Source: an uncultured archaeon
Lineage (GTDB): Archaea; EX4484-52; LFW-46
Assembly (NCBI GenBank): GCA_902384675.1
Contig: CABMCT010000012.1
Coordinates: 1-33,178, forward strand
Length of the DNA: 33,178 nucleotides
Direction: 5' to 3'
Below are positions 17,388 through 24,607 of the stretch, piece by piece (the stretch's first letter is position 1; each line of letters begins with the position of its first letter). Position numbers and translations under genes: made by a program. The notes under the pieces were generated by a model. It saw only the letters and a program-made list of their open reading frames with translations, did not search any database and had not been told where the DNA came from.

Positions 17388-19184
17388 CTATTCCTCCTCT
17401 TCCATCACAACTTGCGGATATATCATCATGCTCTTCATTTCGTCAAGCAGGAGCTTGAAAGCATAGGACATATCCACGTTCTTTATCTTTGAGCCTTTGC
17501 AAAGAGGACAATAAGTCTTGTTCTTTATCTTATCCACTACCGCGGTCACTCCGCATGTTTCGCAGAACGGAATCGTTGTCTTGTCCGAGCTGAAGCGCTC
17601 CCTCAATGTTATTGCTGCCCCGTGCGCGACAAGGGTGTCTTTCTCCATTTCTCCGAATCTTAAACCGCCTTCCTTGCTTCGCCCCTCTGTCGGCTGTTTT
17701 GTAAGCAATGCCACAGGGCCCTTTGAGCGGGCGTGCATTTTCTGCGACACAAGGTGGTAAAGCCTCTGGTAGTAAATCATTCCGATAAGTATGCTTGCCT
17801 CTACTTTTTCTCCTGTTATGCCGTTGTAGACTGTTTCTTTTCCGTCATCCCTGAACCCTGCTGCCTTAAGGAGCTTGACTATGTATTCCTCGTTTCCCTT
17901 GAACGCGGTTCCGTTGATTTTCTCTCCTGCCAGCGCTCCTGCCTTTCCGCCGATTATTTCAAGCAGGTGCCCGATTGTCATTCTTGACGGTATTGCGTGA
18001 GCATTAAAGATTATATCCGGAGTTATCCCGTCTGCTGTAAACGGCATGTCTTCCTCGGGAACAATTATTCCAAGAACGCCTTTTTGCCCGTGCCTTGAAG
18101 CGAATTTGTCGCCCACTTCAGGGATTTTAAGCTCTCTTACAGTGACCTTGATTAAGCGGTTTCCTTCCTTGGATTCGGTCATTATGACTTTGTCCACAAC
18201 CCCGCCTTCTCCTGCATTCACGACAAGCGAATTGTCTCTTCGGTTTTTTATCCCGAGGCGCGTTTCTTTTACAACTCCAAGGAACCTTAACGGCGATGTC
18301 TTTCCGACAACAACGTCATTTCCCTCTACATTTGTTTCAGGAGACACTATTCCGTCAGAGTCAAGCTTGTTGTACTCTTTTTCGGACTTGAATCCTCTTA
18401 CGCTCGGGTCCGGGAATCCGATTTCGTCTTCCTGGCCTCCCCAGTACCTGTTTGCCTCGGTTACGTATGTTCTGAATGAATATGACCTTCCAAGGCCGCG
18501 CTCGATTGATGCCTTATTGATAACTATTGCGTCTTCGATATTGTAGCCGTAGAAAGGCATTACTGCAATTATGATGTTCTGTCCTGCAGGATGGATATCA
18601 ACGCCTGCTGCATGGATTGTCTCGGACTGCACAAGCGGCTCCTGCGGATAGACAAGCATCTGGGCTGTTGTGTCGTCTCGCAGGTTGTGGTTGTGAAGAT
18701 ACATCCCGACTGCCTGAGTCACCATTCTTGAGCCGTAGTTTGACCTGTCTCCTCTGTTCTTTTCCGGGTACACAAGAAGCGATGCGCCGACACCCACAAT
18801 CATCATCGGGTCTATTTCTATATGAGTATGCTTTTTTGTGAGCTCTTCCGGCTTGAATGCGACAAGCGCCATTTCCTCTTCTTCGGCATCAAGATATTCC
18901 ACGACGCCTTTCTCGACGAGATTTTGCCAAGTGAGCTTTCCTTCCCTTAACTGCGCAATCATCGCCTCTGTCAGTTTTGATGCGCCGTTCTCGACAACAA
19001 TAAGAGGCCTTCTTACCCTGCCGCCGTCGGTGTTTATCTGGACCTCGTCCTTCTCCTCGTAGTAGCTGCTGTTCATTGTCCAGGGAAGCACGCCCTGCCT
19101 TCTCTTTGCGATAAGCGATTTGACAAGCTCGCGCCCTTCCTTTGTTGTTCCGACATATTCGCCGTTAAGATATATTTCGCTCAT
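17388..19184 (-). CDS. rpoB1: DNA-directed RNA polymerase subunit B'
   Basis: MPFYGYNIEDAIVINKASIERGLGRS; KFASRHGQKGVLGIIVPEEDMPFT; QPTEGRSKEGGLRFGEMEKDTL. Confidence 0.98.
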   Translation of the reverse strand: MSEIYLNGEYVGTTKEGRELVKSLIAKRRQGVLPWTMNSSYYEEKDEVQINTDGGRVRRPLIVVENGASKLTEAMIAQLREGKLTWQNLVEKGVVEYLDAEEEEMALVAFKPEELTKKHTHIEIDPMMIVGVGASLLVYPEKNRGDRSNYGSRMVTQAVGMYLHNHNLRDDTTAQMLVYPQEPLVQSETIHAAGVDIHPAGQNIIIAVMPFYGYNIEDAIVINKASIERGLGRSYSFRTYVTEANRYWGGQEDEIGFPDPSVRGFKSEKEYNKLDSDGIVSPETNVEGNDVVVGKTSPLRFLGVVKETRLGIKNRRDNSLVVNAGEGGVVDKVIMTESKEGNRLIKVTVRELKIPEVGDKFASRHGQKGVLGIIVPEEDMPFTADGITPDIIFNAHAIPSRMTIGHLLEIIGGKAGALAGEKINGTAFKGNEEYIVKLLKAAGFRDDGKETVYNGITGEKVEASILIGMIYYQRLYHLVSQKMHARSKGPVALLTKQPTEGRSKEGGLRFGEMEKDTLVAHGAAITLRERFSSDKTTIPFCETCGVTAVVDKIKNKTYCPLCKGSKIKNVDMSYAFKLLLDEMKSMMIYPQVVMEEEE

Positions 19185-19246
19185 TTTTAATCATTCTCCA
19201 TTTTCCTTGGATTAAAAAGCTTGAAAATCGTTGAACGATTTTCAAG
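19184..19246 (-). repeat. Double-hairpin leader element at rpoB1 start
   Basis: TTTTTAATC (19184-19192), 17-nt loop ATTCTCCATTTTCCTTG, GATTAAAAA (19210-19218), then 13-bp palindrome CTTGAAAATCGTT-g-AACGATTTTCAAG. Confidence 0.8.
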
Positions 19247-19274
19247 ATAAATATCATTCTCCAATTTATTTCCC

Positions 19275-19304
19275 GCATCAGCAGCGCATTTTATGCTCTG
19301 ATGC
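19275..19304 (-). repeat. Hairpin in rpoB2-rpoB1 intergenic region
   Basis: GCATCAG-cagcgcattttatgct-CTGATGC, 7-bp stem, 16-nt loop containing attttatgc shared with other copies. Confidence 0.6.
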
Positions 19305-19307
19305 TAT

Positions 19308-19351
19308 CGATTATCGTTCGGTCTTCACCGAATAATAATCGCTATTATTCG
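19308..19351. promoter_or_regulatory. Mutually exclusive overlapping hairpins
   Basis: CGATTATcgTTCGGT-cttc-ACCGAAtaATAATCG (19308-19341) overlaps CGAATAATA-atcgc-TATTATTCG (19329-19351). Confidence 0.5.
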
Positions 19352-19378
19352 ACATTCTACCCGCGTAAAACACTCGGC

Positions 19379-20881
19379 CTATTCGACCTTTGCCCCAAGC
19401 GCCTTGACTGTTGTAAGTATTTTCAGGTCGTCTGCATCTGTGCCCGGCTGCGTCAGTTTTGCCCCCATTGCAAGGAAGTTCCTGAGACCTATGTTCTGCC
19501 CTTCAGGGGTTCTTATGCAGCAAAGCCTTCCCATATGGGTAGCATGCAGTTCTCTTGCCTCGAAGTGCTCCTGCGTCGATGAAAGCGCAGACACAACGCT
19601 TCTGAGATGCTCTGTTGTCCTTATGAAATTGCTTCTCTCAAGCCTCTGCGACACGCCGGTTTTGCCGGTTATCCAGTTTCCTGTTGCCATGGAGCGCATA
19701 ATCTGTTTTGTAAGCACATCAGACACAACAACGCCCTGCAGCTTCAGGAACTTTCTGCCGCGCTTCATCATTTTCTGATAATTATACTGCAATCTTGCGA
19801 CAAGGCCCCATCTTCCAAGGATTATCGAGCGCAGCAGGTCCTCGAACAGGTCCCCGACGCCTTTAAGCCTCTTGTTTGCATAGTGGTCGATGTCATCAAC
19901 AGACAGCTTTCCCTGCTTTGCGTGTATGAGCTTTCGCACGACTATGCCAAGGAATTTCGCCTTCTTTATTCGGTCTTCCACTTTCTGGCCTATGTGCCCG
20001 AGCAGGTAAGTATCAAGAAGCTGCAGTACTCTTGCCTCGCGGTGCTCTTTCTGCATTACTTTCATGCGCCTTCCGATGTAATCGATTGCCTCGTCGCGGG
20101 TGCTTGCCTCGACTTCGTAAATATTCGTGTAGACTTCCTCAAGCTCGCTCTGGTCCTCTGTGACTATATTGTCTATTATTTCCTTGTCTGTATCCATTCC
20201 AAGAGCCTTCATGAGTGCCACAAGAGGAATCGGGGTGTTGACGATGTTCGCGAATTTTGCGACAATCACGCCTGTTGCCTTTCTTTCAAAAACATGCCTC
20301 TGGACATATCCGCCGCGCTCGCTGTTGATTCTTGCAAAAAATTCCTCGCCGTCTTTCTGCAGTATCAGGCGGTTTGGCGCAACTTCTTCAAGAAGCACAA
20401 CAACTCTCTCGGTGCCGTTTATTATGAAATATCCTCCCGGGTCTTTCGGGTCCTCTCCTGCCAGGATTAGCTCCTCCTTGTTCATTGTGGAGAGAGGGCA
20501 GAGAACCGATTTGACCATGATTGGTATTTCCCCGATTTCAACGACCTCGGTTTCCTGCGCCTTGCCTTCGAATATCGGCGTCATTTCAACCAGAAGCGGG
20601 GCGGAGTATGTAAGGTTTCTTAAGCGCGCCTCCTGCGGAAGTATCGACCTTGTCGAGCCGTTTGCCTCGCGGATTATCGGTTTTCCGAGAGTTACAGAGC
20701 CGAATTTAATATCAAGAAATTCCCCGCTGGACAGCTCGACGGTTACTTTGCCGATTTCGTTAATTGTGCGTTGGAGCCGCCTGATTACGAAATCATTGAA
20801 CGAATCTATCTGGTGGGATACGAACTCGTTTCTGTCCGCCTTTTCATTTAAGAATGTCTGAAGTATTGTCTGTTCTTGCAT
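19379..20881 (-). CDS. rpoB2: DNA-directed RNA polymerase subunit B''
   Basis: FIINGTERVVVLLEEVAPNRLIL; GVSQRLERSNFIRTTEHLRSVVSAL; HMGRLCCIRTPEGQNIGLRNFLA; ATG 20881. Confidence 0.98.
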   Translation of the reverse strand: MQEQTILQTFLNEKADRNEFVSHQIDSFNDFVIRRLQRTINEIGKVTVELSSGEFLDIKFGSVTLGKPIIREANGSTRSILPQEARLRNLTYSAPLLVEMTPIFEGKAQETEVVEIGEIPIMVKSVLCPLSTMNKEELILAGEDPKDPGGYFIINGTERVVVLLEEVAPNRLILQKDGEEFFARINSERGGYVQRHVFERKATGVIVAKFANIVNTPIPLVALMKALGMDTDKEIIDNIVTEDQSELEEVYTNIYEVEASTRDEAIDYIGRRMKVMQKEHREARVLQLLDTYLLGHIGQKVEDRIKKAKFLGIVVRKLIHAKQGKLSVDDIDHYANKRLKGVGDLFEDLLRSIILGRWGLVARLQYNYQKMMKRGRKFLKLQGVVVSDVLTKQIMRSMATGNWITGKTGVSQRLERSNFIRTTEHLRSVVSALSSTQEHFEARELHATHMGRLCCIRTPEGQNIGLRNFLAMGAKLTQPGTDADDLKILTTVKALGAKVE

Positions 20882-20927
20882 TTTCAATCATCTCTACTAA
20901 CTATTCGCATTTTGCATTGGATTGAAA
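20882..20927 (-). repeat. Leader hairpin at rpoB2 start
   Basis: TTTCAATC (20882-20889)/GATTGAAA (20920-20927); 30-nt loop whose last 17 nt, ATTCGCATTTTGCATTG, match the family loop. Confidence 0.65.
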
Positions 20928-21002
20928 TCATCTCGTTTGCTGTTTGCAAACTCGAAGCTTTTGGGAACCCTTTGTCCCAAAAAGCCAAGAGCGATGCTGT
21001 CA

Positions 21003-21031
21003 ATGGTTTATAAGGCATCGCGAACGGATTT
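21003..21031 (-). repeat. 29-nt conserved block shared with the rps12 leader, TATA-like
   Basis: ATGGTTTATAAGGCATCGCGAACGGATTT versus ATGGTTTATAAGGCATCACGAACGGATTT at 12211-12239. Confidence 0.75.
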
Positions 21032-21124
21032 TTCGCCATTTTGAATCATTCGTAATTTTTGTTGGATTCGAAAGCTTGGAAATTCGCAAGAATTTCCAAG
21101 ATTATTTTATGCTGTGGGCGAAAA
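21030..21124 (-). repeat. Nested double-hairpin element: inner copy inside an older copy
   Basis: Outer stem TTTTCGCC (21030-21037)/GGCGAAAA (21117-21124); inner TTTTGAATC-(17 nt)-GATTCgAAA plus perfect palindrome CTTGGAAATTC-gcaa-GAATTTCCAAG (21075-21100). Confidence 0.7.
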
Positions 21125-21148
21125 CAGCTTGACACAAAGTTGTTTCGC

Positions 21149-21472
21149 TTACTCACTTTCGCTCTCTTCCTCAAAAGCAGCAACGTTGCTCTCGATGACG
21201 AGCCGATAATAATATGATGTGCCGGCAGTTGCGCTTCTTCGCGTGATTTTTATGATGTCGCCAAGCTTGGGATTAAGATATTGTATTGCCGGGTCATTCG
21301 AGGATATTTTGGGAAGATTCTCTACCTTGATTTTCAGGTTTGCAAGCAGTGCTAGCGCCTCCTCTTCTGAAAGAATTTCGTGCTTAGGCACAAGAAAATG
21401 GTTTATTTCAGTTTTCGGCTCCTTTTTTACTTCTTCAGCGCTGGATTTTTTAGCCCCTTTTTTTTCAGTCAA
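21149..21472 (-). CDS. rpoH: DNA-directed RNA polymerase subunit H
   Basis: HFLVPKHEILSEEEALALLANLKIKVENLPKISSNDPAIQYLNPKLGDIIKITRRSATAGTSYYYRLV. Confidence 0.95.
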   Translation of the reverse strand: MTEKKGAKKSSAEEVKKEPKTEINHFLVPKHEILSEEEALALLANLKIKVENLPKISSNDPAIQYLNPKLGDIIKITRRSATAGTSYYYRLVIESNVAAFEEESESE

Positions 21473-21512
21473 GCAATCTACCCCAATTGATTTATATTTC
21501 CGTTACTATGAG

Positions 21513-21657
21513 CGAGCCCGAGGGGATTTGAACCCCCGACACCCGGGTTTCTTCAGTTTCGAAATTCGTCTGGTTAAAAGCCTCACCCTTCCAAAAGGTC
21601 GCTATGTACCTTTCGGCATTAAGAGCCCGGTGCTCTACCAGACTGAGCTACGGGCCC
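21513..21657 (-). tRNA. tRNA-Lys(CUU) with a 71-nt intron at the canonical 37/38 position (intron 21549-21619)
   Basis: Acceptor GGGCCCG/CGGGCTC (one G-U), D-arm GCTC/GAGC, anticodon stem CCGGG/CCCGG with loop CTCTTAA, T-arm GGGGG-TTCAAAT-CCCCT. Confidence 0.9.
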
Positions 21658-21695
21658 AATATGATGTTGATTATGCTCAGCAGGTAACGACGTTA

Positions 21696-21863
21696 ATTTG
21701 AACCATTTTCAATCATACACAACGGCTTTGTTTACAACCCCACGCCAACCGCTTTGGGTTGGAAAGCTTGGAAATCTGCAATTTCAATGAGATTGAAAAG
21801 CTTGCCGAAGGCATGATTCATAAGTGATTGGGTTCAAATGCTTGGAAATCTTTTAGATTTCCA
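21696..21863 (-). repeat. Nested hairpin cluster upstream of tRNA-Lys
   Basis: Outer ATTTGAACC (21696-21704)/GGTTCAAAT (21831-21839); inner TTTTCAATC (21706-21714)/GATTGAAAA (21791-21799); CCAACC-gctttg-GGTTGG (21745-21762); palindrome TGGAAATC-tttta-GATTTCCA (21843-21863). Confidence 0.7.
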
Positions 21864-21974
21864 TGAATTATTAAATGAATAAATTGATAGATGCCCTGTA
21901 TCTTTGAACTGGTTGATTAATAAATCATTAAAAAAAGAAAAACCAAAGGACATAGGTTACACCAACTAATAGTA

Positions 21975-22020
21975 TATTCAATCTCACATACTTGAGCCAT
22001 ATTGTATTTGAGATTGAATA
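21975..22020. repeat. Long inverted repeat near the xerA 3' end
   Basis: TATTCAATCTCA-c-ATAC ... GTAT-t-TGAGATTGAATA: 12-bp perfect arms plus 4 bp after one mismatch, 12-nt loop. Confidence 0.7.
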
Positions 22021-22023
22021 GAT

Positions 22024-22053
22024 AGTGAATCGCCTAATACTCTTGGATTCACT
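22024..22053. repeat. Inverted repeat next to previous one
   Basis: AGTGAATC-gcctaatactcttg-GATTCACT. Confidence 0.6.
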
Positions 22054-22127
22054 GTATCCAAATATTAACGTATAAGATTTATAAAGCTTACGGAGGTTTT
22101 GCGGCAAATTCTTAACCTATTTCCGCG

Positions 22128-22949
22128 TTATTCCTTAAGTTCCAGGTTATCCAGAGGACTTTTCACTTTTTTCAGCTCCTCTGTCGAAACTGAGGTATAT
22201 ATCTGCGTTGTCTGCAAATTCGTATGCCCCAGAAGCTTCTGTATTTTTCTTATATCCGTCCCGTTTTCAAGCAAATGCGTTGCAAAGGTGTGGCGCAAAG
22301 TATGCACATGCACAGGCTTTTCTATTCCCGCCCTTTTTGCTGCCCGCTCCACAAGCTTTTGCACTGCCCGCGGCGTCAGCTGGCCGTCGCGTCCCTTGAA
22401 AACATAGTCCTGTGCTTTCGGGTTTTTTGCAAGCAGTTCATCCCGCAGTTTGTTCGAAAGTATGAACATCCTGTCTTTTTTTCCTTTGCCCGAGCGCACC
22501 CAGCCCATTCCTTCGGAGAAGTCGATGTCGCCGTATTTCAGGTTCACGCACTCCGAAAGCCGCAGGCCCGACGAATACAAAAGAAGCAAGAGGAGCCTGT
22601 GTTTTTCATTTGTTGTCGAATCTATGAGCCGCTTTACCTCTGTGCGCGTAAGGACAACAGGTAACCTGTTTGCGATTTTTGGCGCCTTTATGTTCACAAT
22701 GCCTTTTTTTAGCATGTCGTCATAATAGAATTTGAGTGCGGCTTTCATCAGCGCAACGGAGGAGCTTGCTATTTCGCCCGACGACATTTTTTCCGCAAGA
22801 AATTTTCGGATATCGTCCTCTGTTACGTCTTTTGGCTCTTTTTTTGTGAATTCAAGGAATTTCCGGTTGTAGAAAAGATATGTTTTGACAGTGCGTTGCG
22901 AGAAGCCGCGCAGCTTTAACTCGGTTTCCAGCGTTTCGAAATTATTCAT
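22128..22949 (-). CDS. xerA: XerA-type tyrosine recombinase/integrase
   Basis: LLLLLYSSGLRLSECVNLKYGDID..., VHVHTLRHTFATHLLENGTDIRKIQKLLGHTNLQTTQIYTSVS. Confidence 0.93.
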   Translation of the reverse strand: MNNFETLETELKLRGFSQRTVKTYLFYNRKFLEFTKKEPKDVTEDDIRKFLAEKMSSGEIASSSVALMKAALKFYYDDMLKKGIVNIKAPKIANRLPVVLTRTEVKRLIDSTTNEKHRLLLLLLYSSGLRLSECVNLKYGDIDFSEGMGWVRSGKGKKDRMFILSNKLRDELLAKNPKAQDYVFKGRDGQLTPRAVQKLVERAAKRAGIEKPVHVHTLRHTFATHLLENGTDIRKIQKLLGHTNLQTTQIYTSVSTEELKKVKSPLDNLELKE

Positions 22950-23008
22950 ATTTTATATTGGCGAGGGGAGGATATAAGTTTAAATATATCCAGCAATAAT
23001 AGAAAATT

Positions 23009-23419
23009 ATGACTAGAAAACCATCCCTAAAAGAACTAATAACTGCAGCTAAAGAAGAAAAATGGGACTATGTTGATGAGTCTCTTCCAAAAGTAGCTGG
23101 AGATGACCAATATGTCCGTTGGGCATACGCACATGGAATAGAAAACGAAGATAAAAACGTCCGCGACCTTGCAGGAAGTATATTGGAAAAAGCAACACTC
23201 TCTGAATCTGCATTTAGCCCAATTAGGCCCATAGTATTTGAAGCAATAAAAAAAGAATCGCATCCTTACGCAAAATACAGAATGGCTTTCGCGCTTGCAG
23301 CCCATGGCGCAGGAGAATATCAAGAGAAGATAATTCCCATTCTAGATGAGGCATCGAGAGATAAAGACGTTAGTTCTATTGCCGGAGGGTATCTTAAGCA
23401 ACTAAGGAAACAAAAATAA
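23009..23419 (+). CDS. Small HEAT-repeat-like protein
   Basis: Helical repeats (DKNVRDLAGSILEKATLSE..., HPYAKYRMAFALAAHG...); TATA-like gtttaaatatatcc upstream. Confidence 0.5.
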   Translation: MTRKPSLKELITAAKEEKWDYVDESLPKVAGDDQYVRWAYAHGIENEDKNVRDLAGSILEKATLSESAFSPIRPIVFEAIKKESHPYAKYRMAFALAAHGAGEYQEKIIPILDEASRDKDVSSIAGGYLKQLRKQK

Positions 23420-23435
23420 AATAAATTAAAACCCT

Positions 23436-24572
23436 CTACCTCCTCTGCTCTTTCCACTCTTTGACAAACCCGCTAAGAACATATTTCGCTTTTTTCAGTT
23501 CCGCGATATTCCTGCTTCCTGTCAGCATCATTGCGATTTTCAGCTGGGTTATGAATTCGTTCAGTTTTTCCTCGACTGCCTTGTCGCTTATTGTTGCTGC
23601 TTTTAGGAACGGCAACGCTGCACCGCATAAGTCCGCGCCCAGGGCAATTGCCTTTGCCATGTCAACGCCCGAGCGTATGCCTCCCGAAGCTATTATAGGA
23701 ATGCTTACTGCGTTTCTTACCTCGATAAGAGAGCAGGCTGTCGGGATTCCCCAGTTTTCAAAGCCGCTTATTCCTTCCCTATAGCTTTCAATCAGCGCGA
23801 AATTCGTTCCGCCTAGACCTGAAATATCAATTGCTTTCGCCCCGGCTTTTTCAATATGTTTTGCTGTCTGCGCACTTATGCCTGCTCCTGTTTCTTTTAC
23901 AATTATCGGGAATCCGCCTTTGCAAATTTGTGTTAATTCGTTGAGGCAGCCTTTCCAGTTCTTGTCCCCTCCCGGCTGGCAGAGTTCCTGCAGCGGGTTT
24001 AAGTGGAGCGCAAGAGCATCGCACTGTATTCCCGAAATCGCGTCATTGTATTCCTTGTCGCCGAAGCCGTTCCTGAATTGTATCAGGCCAAGATTTCCTA
24101 TAAGAAAAACATTGGGCGCAATGTCGCGCACTTTGTATGTCTTTGCAAGTTCCGGCTCTTTTACCATTGCCCTTTGCGAGCCGACGCCGAATCCTAGCCC
24201 GAGCTTATCCGCTGCTTTTGCAAGATTCCGGTTTATTTTTTCTGCATCCTTGCAGCCGCCGGTCATAGCCTCTATGATAAATGGAGCGTTCAGCTTTTTT
24301 CCAAGAAATGTCGTGGTTATATCTATTTCCTCGAAATCCAGTTCAGGCAGGGCGTCATGGATAAGGTGAACGTTCTTGAAATCAGTGTTTGCGCTTTCGA
24401 CTTTTTTTGAAAGAGATAGCCTGATATGGTCGCACTTTCGCTGCTCGATTGGCGGTGCCGGCGCAGTTTTCTTTTTTTCCTTTTCAATCGGCTGCTTTGG
24501 TTTCTGCGGCTTCAGAGGTTTCACAGGCATAGGAGGGATTTCTTTCTGGTCAGGAATTGTAGTTTCCGGCAT
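23436..24572 (-). CDS. fni: Type 2 isopentenyl-diphosphate delta-isomerase with Pro/Lys-rich N-terminal extension
   Basis: RKCDHIRLSLSKKVES..APFIIEAMTGG..GLGFGVGSQRAM..DISGLGGTNFALIE..IPIIASGGIRSGVDMAKAIALGADLCGAALPFLKA. Confidence 0.93.
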   Translation of the reverse strand: MPETTIPDQKEIPPMPVKPLKPQKPKQPIEKEKKKTAPAPPIEQRKCDHIRLSLSKKVESANTDFKNVHLIHDALPELDFEEIDITTTFLGKKLNAPFIIEAMTGGCKDAEKINRNLAKAADKLGLGFGVGSQRAMVKEPELAKTYKVRDIAPNVFLIGNLGLIQFRNGFGDKEYNDAISGIQCDALALHLNPLQELCQPGGDKNWKGCLNELTQICKGGFPIIVKETGAGISAQTAKHIEKAGAKAIDISGLGGTNFALIESYREGISGFENWGIPTACSLIEVRNAVSIPIIASGGIRSGVDMAKAIALGADLCGAALPFLKAATISDKAVEEKLNEFITQLKIAMMLTGSRNIAELKKAKYVLSGFVKEWKEQRR

Positions 24573-24607
24573 ACTAATACTTTGACGGTTGTTTTATTTA
24601 TAGTTTT

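Noticed and set aside
20884-21039. 51-codon upstream ORF (MAKNPFAMPYKPLTASLLAFW...) ending 2 nt before rpoB2
   Set aside because: Its sequence is built from the repeat modules; the matching block upstream of rps12 has no corresponding frame (stop after CCTTATAAACCA), so coding is unlikely.
21975-22020. Canonical dif site for XerA
   Set aside because: Arms of 12 bp with a 22-nt separation do not match the usual 11-6-11 dif architecture.
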